54,168 nt of DNA, taken from assembly GCA_017303575.1 (NCBI GenBank), contig JAFLCL010000029.1:1-54168 (forward strand). Direction: 5' to 3'. The stretch comes from Deltaproteobacteria bacterium (lineage in GTDB: Bacteria > Myxococcota_A > Polyangia > Polyangiales > Sandaracinaceae). The notes under the pieces are model-generated. The model did no database searches. It was not told the origin of the DNA and worked only from the letters and a program-made list of their open reading frames with translations. Shown piece after piece: positions 22,019 to 29,349 of this stretch. A program made the position numbers and the translations under genes. The first letter of the stretch is position 1, and each line of letters starts with the position of its first letter.

Positions 22019-22579
22019 TCAGCGCACGTAGCCGCGCTCGACGATCAGGCCCGCCATCTGCGTGTAGGCCCCGGGATCGTCGGGCGTGCTCGCGCGCAAG
22101 CCATCCACGTAGCGGTTGAACATGCAGAACGCCGCCGCGATGAGCACTGCGTCGTGGATCTCGAGATCCACCGCGCCGGCCTCGCGTGCCTTCGCGATCA
22201 GATCCTCGGTCACGTGCAGACCACCGAGCTGCACGGCCTCGGCGATCGCGAGCAGCGCGTGCATCTTCGGGGTGACGTCGGCCTGGGTGTGGTCGGCGAG
22301 CACGGACTCGACGAGCGACATGCCCGGCTCGAGCTGCGCGGCCGCGAACGCTGCGTGCGAGCGCGTGCAGAAGCGGCACTCGTTCTTGCTCGAGACGAAG
22401 GCGGCGATGAGCTCTCGATCGCCAGGCGACAGCGGTGACGGCCCACGGAGCAGCGCTTCGGCCAGCGCCGAGAGCGGGCGGCCCGTCTCGGGGCGGAGCT
22501 CCATGAGCGCTCGGATTCCAGGCGAGGAAGGGTTCGTCGCGACGTAGGGCACGGAGACCTCCAGGGGCGATGGTGCCAT
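22019..22579 (-). CDS. AhpD/carboxymuconolactone decarboxylase-family protein
   Basis: 186 residues, all-helical by composition. It carries the family redox motif ECRFCTRSHAAF (CxxC followed by a His), seen in peroxidase-related AhpD-like proteins that reduce peroxides or regenerate a peroxidase. The upstream LSPGDRELIAAFVSSKN is also typical. It converges with the methyltransferase gene with no gap and diverges from the di-haem peroxidase gene (55 bp), so a shared oxidative-stress role is possible (inference). Confidence 0.85.
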   Translation of the reverse strand: MAPSPLEVSVPYVATNPSSPGIRALMELRPETGRPLSALAEALLRGPSPLSPGDRELIAAFVSSKNECRFCTRSHAAFAAAQLEPGMSLVESVLADHTQADVTPKMHALLAIAEAVQLGGLHVTEDLIAKAREAGAVDLEIHDAVLIAAAFCMFNRYVDGLRASTPDDPGAYTQMAGLIVERGYVR

Positions 22580-22634
22580 CGCCTCCTCTGTCGCGGCGCA
22601 TGATGCGGTGGCTCGCCGGTGGCATCATCGCGGC

Positions 22635-23819
22635 ATGCGTCTCCTGCTCGTCGTGTCGTCGCTCGCCTGCGCGCTCGCGATCGGCTGCGCGCCGCCAGCA
22701 CCCGAGGGCGTGAGCGACGAGCTGTGGGAGCTCTGTCGTGACGACCTCCACCTGTCGGCCCCCGACTGTCAGGACATCGCGACGTGGCGCCTCCCCGAGG
22801 CGCTGCCCGTCGCACGAGGCAACCGTTACGCCGACGATGTGCGGGCCGCCGAGCTGGGTCGCGCGATCTTCTTCGATCAGGGCTTCGCGACGATCCCCGA
22901 GGTGAGCTGCGCGACGTGTCACTCGCCATCGCTCGCGTTCGGCGATGGGCACCGCACGCCGCAGGTGATCCTCGGCTCTCCCGGCTCGCGCAACAGCCCC
23001 AGCTTGCTCGTGAGCGCGCGCCTCGAGGGCTTCTTCTTGTGGGACGGACGCGCCGACAGCCTCTGGTCGCAGCCGCTGGGGGCGCTGGAGAACCCGATCG
23101 AGATGGGCACCACGCGCCTCGCGATCGCGCATCGCATCGCAGACGAGGCCGCGTACCAGAGCGCGTACGAAGTGATCTTCGGCGCGCTCCCGCCGCTCGA
23201 CGATCTCGAGCGTTTTCCCGAGAGTGGAATGCCCGGTACGGCGAGCTGGGAGGCGATGACGGCCGAGGACCGCGACGCGATCGATCGCGTCGTCGCCAAC
23301 GTGGGCAAGGCTCTCGAGGCGTACCTACGTCGCATCGTGAGCGGACCGTCCGCCGTCGATCGCTACCTCGATGGTGATCGCGACGCGATGCCGCCCGACG
23401 CGCGGCGTGGCCTCGCGCGCTTCGTCGAGTCGGGATGCACGAGCTGTCACTCGGGCCCGATGCTCACCGACGAGCGCTTCCACGCGGGACGCGAGATGGA
23501 GGATCGCGGGCGCGCGCTCGGGATCGAGCAGCTCCTCGAGAGCCCGTTCAACTCCGAGGGTCCGTACTTCGATCGCGATGCGGGTGAGGCGCTCGAGCTC
23601 CCGCTCGGTCCGGAGGCGCGCGACGAGCACGCGTTCCGCACGCCCTCACTCCGCAACGTGTCGCTGACAGCACCCTACGAGCACGATGGCTCGCGCTCGC
23701 TCGAGGAGATCCTCGCCGCGCGCGGGATCCTCTACGAGGAGGGGGACGAGGTGGTGATCGACGCGTTCCTCACGCAGCTCGTCGGCGACCCGCCGCCCGC
23801 CGAGTGGACGCATCCCTGA
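22635..23819 (+). CDS. Di-haem cytochrome c peroxidase/MauG-family lipoprotein
   Basis: 394 residues from the ATG at 22635. A short signal peptide ends at Cys18 (ALAIGC), giving a likely lipoprotein anchor. Two c-type haem sites are present: C92-A-T-C95-H96 and C268-T-S-C271-H272, in the spacing of bacterial cytochrome c peroxidases and MauG. The family reduces hydrogen peroxide using cytochrome electrons or oxidises protein or small substrates. It acts outside the cytoplasmic membrane. A 9-bp hairpin begins 5 bp after the stop. Confidence 0.9.
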   Translation: MRLLLVVSSLACALAIGCAPPAPEGVSDELWELCRDDLHLSAPDCQDIATWRLPEALPVARGNRYADDVRAAELGRAIFFDQGFATIPEVSCATCHSPSLAFGDGHRTPQVILGSPGSRNSPSLLVSARLEGFFLWDGRADSLWSQPLGALENPIEMGTTRLAIAHRIADEAAYQSAYEVIFGALPPLDDLERFPESGMPGTASWEAMTAEDRDAIDRVVANVGKALEAYLRRIVSGPSAVDRYLDGDRDAMPPDARRGLARFVESGCTSCHSGPMLTDERFHAGREMEDRGRALGIEQLLESPFNSEGPYFDRDAGEALELPLGPEARDEHAFRTPSLRNVSLTAPYEHDGSRSLEEILAARGILYEEGDEVVIDAFLTQLVGDPPPAEWTHP

Positions 23820-23823
23820 GAGA

Positions 23824-23845
23824 CCGAGAAACAATCGTTTCTCGG
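23824..23845 (+). terminator. Hairpin just after the di-haem peroxidase gene
   Basis: Arms CCGAGAAAC and GTTTCTCGG (9 bp) enclose the loop AATC, starting 5 bp after the stop codon. There is no T-run, so it may act as an mRNA 3'-end protector or a weak bidirectional terminator. Confidence 0.5.
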
Positions 23846-23868
23846 GATCGAAAGGCTGTACGGGGTTT

Positions 23869-23905
23869 GGGGGCAGCGCCCCCATCTCGCGGCGCCTGCG
23901 CCGCG
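23869..23905. repeat. Two further intergenic palindromes
   Basis: 23869-23883 is GGGGGC-AGC-GCCCCC. 23888-23905 has the arms CGCGGCGC and GCGCCGCG around CT. Together with the preceding hairpin they make a cluster of three within 82 bp, resembling dispersed intergenic palindromic elements of GC-rich genomes. Confidence 0.4.
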
Positions 23906-23956
23906 GACAACTGAGAGGTCTTTGCGCGTTTTTGGCGGAGTGACGATCGCGCTCAC

Positions 23957-23962
23957 TACGAT
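23957..23962 (+). promoter_or_regulatory. -10-like element of the second pilZ gene
   Basis: TACGAT lies 26 bp before the ATG at 23989. Here a normal leader with AAGGAG (8 bp before the ATG) is present, in contrast to the leaderless candidates elsewhere in the window. Confidence 0.35.
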
Positions 23963-23988
23963 CACGGCTCGACCAAGGAGCCGCCGTC

Positions 23989-24390
23989 ATGTCGAGCACC
24001 CCGCCCGTTCGCAAGACCACCCGCTACATCGTGAAGGCCCGCGGGCAAGCCGTGGACGACTCGTTCCGCCTCGTCGGCGAGCGCGTGATCGAAGCCTCGG
24101 CCACTGGTTGTCTGCTCGCGTGTGATCGCGAGGTGAAGCGCGGCCAGCGCCTCCTTCTCTCGTTCCAGGTGCCCGCGACCGGGCTCTGGTTCGACACCGA
24201 AGCCGAGGTCGTGCGCGTCGTCGCGGGGCAGCGCGAAGGTGATCCTGGCTACTGCGCGGGCCTCGCGTTCCGTGACTTCGATCGCGAGGCGCGTCTCGCG
24301 CTGGGTCTCGATCTACGCGACCACCCTCGCCTCGCCGCGCAGCGCTCGCCGAAGGAACGCCTCCGCATGCTCGCGCTCGCAGACTGTTGA
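23989..24390 (+). CDS. PilZ-domain protein
   Basis: 133 residues with a good AAGGAG ribosome site. The motif R8-x3-R12 (RKTTR) is present. The second motif reads E35-A-S-A-T-G40, with Glu replacing the usual Asp/Asn, so c-di-GMP affinity is uncertain. The barrel strands LLLSFQVP and EAEVVRVV and the closing YCAGLAFRDF support the fold. A 25-residue basic tail follows. It is not closely similar to the PilZ protein at 19955. Confidence 0.75.
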   Translation: MSSTPPVRKTTRYIVKARGQAVDDSFRLVGERVIEASATGCLLACDREVKRGQRLLLSFQVPATGLWFDTEAEVVRVVAGQREGDPGYCAGLAFRDFDREARLALGLDLRDHPRLAAQRSPKERLRMLALADC

Positions 24391-24410
24391 GCGCGACGCT
24401 TGCGCGGATG

Positions 24411-24452
24411 ACGACGAGCCCGGCACACCGAAGTGCGCCGGGCTCGAGTCGT
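24411..24452. terminator. Bidirectional hairpin between convergent genes
   Basis: GAGCCCGGC (24416-24424) pairs with GCCGGGCTC (24437-24445), a 9-bp stem extended by ACGAC/GTCGT across a 2-nt bulge. It sits between the pilZ stop and the convergent lipoprotein stop and could end both transcripts. Confidence 0.55.
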
Positions 24453-24466
24453 CTCGTTCGATGCGG

Positions 24467-25777
24467 TCAGTGCGCCGCGTGGACCCACGCCATCGCATCG
24501 AGCGCGGCGTCGGCCTCCTCGATGGTGAGGCTGCCGCTCGAGAGCAGGTTCGCGTTCGCCATCGACGAGACTTCCTCCGCATAGCTCGCGTACGCATCGA
24601 CCCTCGCGCTCGCGCTGGCGTTGGTACCGAGCGCGACGAAGCCGTCCGCGAGGATCTGCGCCGATGCCTCCACCGAGCTCGTGAGCTCCACGAGGATCAC
24701 TGTCGCGGTGCCGAGGCGCGCGGTGATCGCGGAGTCGATCGACGCGTCGTACCGCGCCCACACGCTCGTCGTCGCCGCGGCGTCCGCGTGCGCGCGCGCG
24801 TTCGCCATCACGTCCGAGCGCAGGGTGGTGCCTGCGCTCGTGACCGCCGAGGCGTCGAGATGATCCGCGAGGCCCGCGTCGATGGCGGCGGTCGTGGCGA
24901 ACGTCGTGAAGAGCGAGAGCGACGCCTCACCGCTGCTGACGTGACCCGCGAGGTAGGCGTCGAGGGACGAGCGTGACGTGATCGACGCGCTCGCGATGGC
25001 CTCCGCGTCGTAGCCGGCGTCGATCATCGCGGCGATCGAGTGGTCGAAGAAGGCAGCCCACGCCGCGTCCTCGGCCTCGACGGTGGTCGCCGCGTCGAGC
25101 GCGATCGCGAGTTCGCCCTCGAGGCGGCCCATCGCGTCGATCACCAGGTCTGCGTCGCCGCGCGCGGCGCCGTCGACCTCCGCGTCGAGGGCAGCGAGGA
25201 ACGTCGCACGAGCGTTCACGACCGCAGAGGCTGCGGCGTCGACGGCAGCGTCGTGATCGATCGCGTCCGCGAGCTCGGCGGTGAGCGCGCCGCTGAGGAA
25301 GATGGAGTCCATCGCGGCGTCGTCCGCCGCACCATCGGTCATGCGCTCGACCGCGATCCCGACCTCGGCGTCGAAGCTCGAGCCCGTCGTGATCGGGGCA
25401 AGCGTCAGGCTGCCGTCGCCGCTGGCCGCGACGCTGGCGTCCACCGCCGACCGTGTGAGCAGCGTCATGCGCCCCGAGCCGTCCTCCACCGACACGACGA
25501 GGCCCATCGCGGTGTCGCTGAGGTGCGCGTCGAGCTGAAACCGACCGCGTGAGTCGGTGGTCGCCACCTCCGACGCGAAGACGAGGCTCCCGTCCGCCTC
25601 GAGGCTGTAGGCTCGCACCTCGACGTTGGCGTGCTCGCCGCTGTCGGCGTCGATGCGGCCCTCGGTGAGCGCGCCCGTCGCGGCGGGAGGCCCGCCCTGC
25701 GATCCGCACGCAGTCAATGCCACTGCGCCGAGCGGCGCGATCCAGGTCCTACGAACGAGTCGAAGCTTCGGGTGCAT
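24467..25777 (-). CDS. Ala/Asp/Ser-rich lipoprotein of unknown function
   Basis: 436 residues. The ATG at 25777 has GGAGGA seven bases upstream. A signal peptide with a good lipobox (ALTAC) gives Cys24 as the lipid anchor. Residues about 40-130 look like a carboxypeptidase-regulatory-type beta domain (RIDADSGEHANVEVRAYSLEADG, then TTDSRGRFQLD). Residues about 150-436 are an almost pure Ala/Asp/Ser/Thr/Val helical region with hardly any aromatic residue and no further Cys, probably a long helical bundle or rod. No catalytic motif is seen. It ends at the bidirectional hairpin. Confidence 0.7.
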   Translation of the reverse strand: MHPKLRLVRRTWIAPLGAVALTACGSQGGPPAATGALTEGRIDADSGEHANVEVRAYSLEADGSLVFASEVATTDSRGRFQLDAHLSDTAMGLVVSVEDGSGRMTLLTRSAVDASVAASGDGSLTLAPITTGSSFDAEVGIAVERMTDGAADDAAMDSIFLSGALTAELADAIDHDAAVDAAASAVVNARATFLAALDAEVDGAARGDADLVIDAMGRLEGELAIALDAATTVEAEDAAWAAFFDHSIAAMIDAGYDAEAIASASITSRSSLDAYLAGHVSSGEASLSLFTTFATTAAIDAGLADHLDASAVTSAGTTLRSDVMANARAHADAAATTSVWARYDASIDSAITARLGTATVILVELTSSVEASAQILADGFVALGTNASASARVDAYASYAEEVSSMANANLLSSGSLTIEEADAALDAMAWVHAAH

Positions 25778-26032
25778 GAGTGAATCCTCCTGACGGTCCA
25801 CCTCCGCAACCGCGATGCCGCGGGATGAACCGGCGCGGCTGCTGTGCGGCGCGCGTTTTTTCCGTCGTCTGGGGCTGTGGGGTGGTGCCCATGAGGCGAG
25901 ATCGGCGCGACGACGGCGCGCCCGTGTGGCGCCTCCGCGACAGGACGCCGCTGTCGTGGCCGCGGGTGCGGACACGGTTTCTAGCTTGGACAATCGTTTC
26001 CACTCGTGGCAACCATTGCCGAAGGAGGAACC

Positions 26033-26521
26033 ATGTCCGACCCCATCGATCTCACGCCGAAGAAGGCTCCCCCCGCAGGTTGGCCCCGCATCAGCTCGTC
26101 CGCGTACTACGACGACCCGCGCGCGGCGATCACGTTTCTCTGCGACGCGTTCGGCTTCGAGGCCGTGCTCGTCGTGGAGCACGAGGGGCACATCGTCCAC
26201 TCCGAGCTGAAGTACGGCGATGGTCTCGTCATGGTCGGCGGGACCGGCATCAAGGACCCGTCGCGCGAGTCGTGGCAGAAGGATCAGAAGAGCCCGAAGA
26301 GCCTCGGCGGCGCCAACACGCAGAGCCTCTGCCTCTTCGTCGACGACTGCGACGCGCACTGCGCTCACGCGCGCGAGAGGGGCGCGCGCATCTTCCGCGA
26401 GCCCGAGACCAGCGACTACGGCGAGGACTACTGGGCGGATCGCACGTACGGCGCGTGGGATCCGGAGGGCCACGTGTGGTTCTTCATGCAGCGCGTGAAG
26501 ACGAAGGGAGAGCCCGCGTGA
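26033..26521 (+). CDS. VOC-superfamily (glyoxalase/bleomycin-resistance-like) protein
   Basis: 162 residues after an excellent AAGGAGG. The pattern SSSAYYDDPRAAITFLCDAFGFEAV is the first beta-alpha-beta module of PhnB-like VOC proteins. The second module ends in GAWDPEGHVWFF, supplying the typical Glu/His-side metal position. Members bind metal or small ligands and include isomerases and resistance proteins; the substrate is not known. It is first in a tight operon: its stop overlaps the GTG of the ArsR gene by four bases (GTGA). Confidence 0.85.
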   Translation: MSDPIDLTPKKAPPAGWPRISSSAYYDDPRAAITFLCDAFGFEAVLVVEHEGHIVHSELKYGDGLVMVGGTGIKDPSRESWQKDQKSPKSLGGANTQSLCLFVDDCDAHCAHARERGARIFREPETSDYGEDYWADRTYGAWDPEGHVWFFMQRVKTKGEPA

Positions 26522-26913
26522 GGGCTGCGTCGGAGCGGCGGGCCGCCGAGCTCGATCGCGCGATGCTCGCGCTCGCCGATCCCACGCGGCGCGCGATGAT
26601 CGAGCTGCTCGGTCGACAACCGCGTCGCGCGGGCGAGCTCGCGGATCGGCTCGAGCTCCCGCGTCCCGCGACGAGCAAGCACTTGCGTGTGCTGCGCGAG
26701 GCAGGGCTCGTCGAGGAGCGCGCGCACGAGGACGCGCGCGCGCGCATGTACGCGCTGCGGCCCGAGCCGCTCGGCGCGGTGCGCGGCTGGCTCGACGACG
26801 TGGAGGGCTTCTGGAGCGCGCAGCTCGATGCGTTCAAGGCGCACGTCGAGAAGCGCCAGCGGAGCACCAGCCCTCCCGGCCGCAGCAGCTCGAGCCCGCC
26901 GAGGAAACGATGA
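26518..26913 (+). CDS. ArsR-family HTH regulator
   Basis: 131 residues from a GTG overlapping the VOC stop. The winged helix is clear: LALADPTRRAMIELLGRQPRRAGELADRL, then RPATSKHLRVLREAGLV as the recognition helix, and a wing rich in Arg. No CxC metal-binding motif is present, so it belongs to the non-metal group that usually accompanies SRPBCC/AHSA1 genes. The C-terminal Ser/Pro/Arg tail is likely disordered. It probably regulates its own operon. The stop overlaps the next ATG (ATGA). Confidence 0.85.
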   Translation: MRAASERRAAELDRAMLALADPTRRAMIELLGRQPRRAGELADRLELPRPATSKHLRVLREAGLVEERAHEDARARMYALRPEPLGAVRGWLDDVEGFWSAQLDAFKAHVEKRQRSTSPPGRSSSSPPRKR

Positions 26914-27404
26914 GCGAGGGCGACTCGGTGACGGTCATGGTCGTGGTGGAGGCCGACCCCGCGACGGCGTTCACCGTGTTCACCGAGGAGATCGATCGCT
27001 GGTGGCGTCGTGGCATGGCGTACCGCCTGGGCCGCGGACGCAGCGTGCTGCACCTCGAGCCTCACGTCGGCGGCGCGCTCTACGAGTCGTTCGACACGAA
27101 CAGTGGCAAGCCGCTCACCAAGCGCACGGGCACGGTGCTCGTGTGGGAGCCCGCGTCGCGCTTGGTGATCGAGTGGCGCGCGGTGAACTTCGCGGAGCAC
27201 GAGCGCACCGAGGTCGAGGTGCGCTTCGAGCCCACGCGCTCGGGCACGCGCGTGACGGTCACGCATCGCGGGTGGTCGAAGATCCGCGCAGACCATCCAG
27301 CGCGACACGGACAGGCCGTGTCGGTGTTCCTGTCGGAGATGGGCCGCTGGTGGGGCAGCCTCGCGAGCTCGCTCCGCGAGCACATCATCGAACGCTCGCG
27401 CTGA
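26910..27404 (+). CDS. SRPBCC/AHSA1-family protein
   Basis: 164 residues. The START-like fold pattern is VTVMVVVEADPATAFTVFTEEIDRWW at the N-terminus and GWSKI...GQAVSVFLSEMGRWWGSLASSLREHI at the C-terminal ligand-binding helix. The family binds hydrophobic ligands or acts as Hsp90 activators. The ArsR-SRPBCC pair is a common bacterial couple, here with a VOC gene in front; four-base overlaps join all three, so they are co-translated. The ligand is unknown. Confidence 0.85.
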   Translation: MSEGDSVTVMVVVEADPATAFTVFTEEIDRWWRRGMAYRLGRGRSVLHLEPHVGGALYESFDTNSGKPLTKRTGTVLVWEPASRLVIEWRAVNFAEHERTEVEVRFEPTRSGTRVTVTHRGWSKIRADHPARHGQAVSVFLSEMGRWWGSLASSLREHIIERSR

Positions 27405-27411
27405 GCGTGAG

Positions 27412-28227
<816 letters not shown>

Positions 28228-28235
28228 GGCGGCGG

Positions 28236-28241
28236 ACGCTA
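28236..28241 (-). promoter_or_regulatory. -10-like element of dapD
   Basis: TAGCGT read leftward ends 8 nt before the ATG at 28227, matching the TANNNT-near-start pattern seen at several other genes here. Confidence 0.35.
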
Positions 28242-28329
28242 GTCGTGTGAATGGCGGATTTCCAGGCCTGTCACGCCCGAGCCTTTGTGCGTGATCAGGC
28301 GCGTCGTCGGAGGGCACGATCGCGCCACC

Positions 28330-29349
28330 ATGCTGGTGAACCTCTACTGCACGCATCGCTCGCCGCCTGCGATCACGTTTCCCCATCGGCTGAACGCGCG
28401 TCGCGATCGCAGCGACAGCGAGCTCGGCGCGCACCTGAATGGGTTCATGGGCTTCGTGATGGATCGCGGACGCCGTCCGATGACCGCGACGCGCTACGCG
28501 GTGCTGCAGCACCTCGGGCGCGTGCAGCACCACGTGTCGCTCCACGTCGACGAAGCGCACGAAGAGGCGCTCACGGCGTGGGCCACGGCCGCCAACGCGC
28601 TCCTCTTCTTCGAGGACGCGACGGTGCGCGACCCGAACGGTCTGGTGATCGTCGATCCCGGCAGCGGCGACCCCGAGCCTGGCGCGAGGGTGCCCTCCCC
28701 GACCGATGCGAGAGCGCGCAAGGACGCGACGACGCGCTCGCTCGCGGCGCGCAGCATTCGTATCGTTTCGTCTCTGCCGCCTTCCATCTCCGAGGTGGAG
28801 GTTTTCATGCGCTCGCCGGCCGAGGTGACGTCGCGTTGCTTTGCGTTGTTCGCCTGCGCGGTCCGCGCGGAGTCGATCGCGAACGGCGACCCGATTCCGT
28901 CGCGCGAGATCCTCGAGCGTTTGCCCCACGCGGTCGCTGCGATGAGCCCGAGCGAGCGTCGGTTCTTCGATGCCGAGGCCCCCGAGCAGCGAGATGTCGT
29001 CGATCACGTGTGGCGCTACGAGTCGCTCGCGGCGCTCGCGTGGAGCCTCTCGATCCTCGCGGATCTGCCCTTTCCGTCGGCGATCTGCGACGTCGGCGGT
29101 CTCGCGCAGCGCATCCTCGGGCTCGATCCCGCGAGCGCCGCGCGTCTGACGCTGCGGCCTGCCCCTGCGATCCTCGACGCGCTCGATCTCACCTTCCGAG
29201 TGCACTGGGCGGTGACGGACGCGCGCGTGAACGGCGGGCCTGTGCCGCGCGACGTCGACGCGAGCGTGGTGCTCGAGCGACGTCGCGCGCTGAACTGGCT
29301 CACGCGCACGGAGGACGTCGACTGGGACGAGCTCCGGATGGCGACGTGA
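28330..29349 (+). CDS. DUF4272-like protein
   Basis: 339 residues from the ATG at 28330. The C-terminal 180 residues carry the pattern I associate with DUF4272: EVEVFMRSPAEVTSRCFALFACAVRAES, then VWRYESLAALAWSLSILADLPFPSAICDV. The N-terminal 150 residues (LVNLYCTHRSPP...) resemble the extra alpha/beta domain found in some members. No catalytic motif is evident and no signal peptide is present, so it is probably cytoplasmic. The function is unknown. It converges directly with the amidohydrolase gene. Confidence 0.65.
   Translation: MLVNLYCTHRSPPAITFPHRLNARRDRSDSELGAHLNGFMGFVMDRGRRPMTATRYAVLQHLGRVQHHVSLHVDEAHEEALTAWATAANALLFFEDATVRDPNGLVIVDPGSGDPEPGARVPSPTDARARKDATTRSLAARSIRIVSSLPPSISEVEVFMRSPAEVTSRCFALFACAVRAESIANGDPIPSREILERLPHAVAAMSPSERRFFDAEAPEQRDVVDHVWRYESLAALAWSLSILADLPFPSAICDVGGLAQRILGLDPASAARLTLRPAPAILDALDLTFRVHWAVTDARVNGGPVPRDVDASVVLERRRALNWLTRTEDVDWDELRMAT

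Noticed and set aside
25845..25865. T-run (GCGTTTTTTCC) as a rightward terminator
   Set aside because: No rightward gene ends before it and the preceding stem is poor.
24467..26473. Longer N-terminus (668 codons) for the Ala/Asp-rich lipoprotein
   Set aside because: The ATG at 25777 has an ideal Shine-Dalgarno and begins a lipoprotein signal peptide; the upstream part overlaps the VOC gene.
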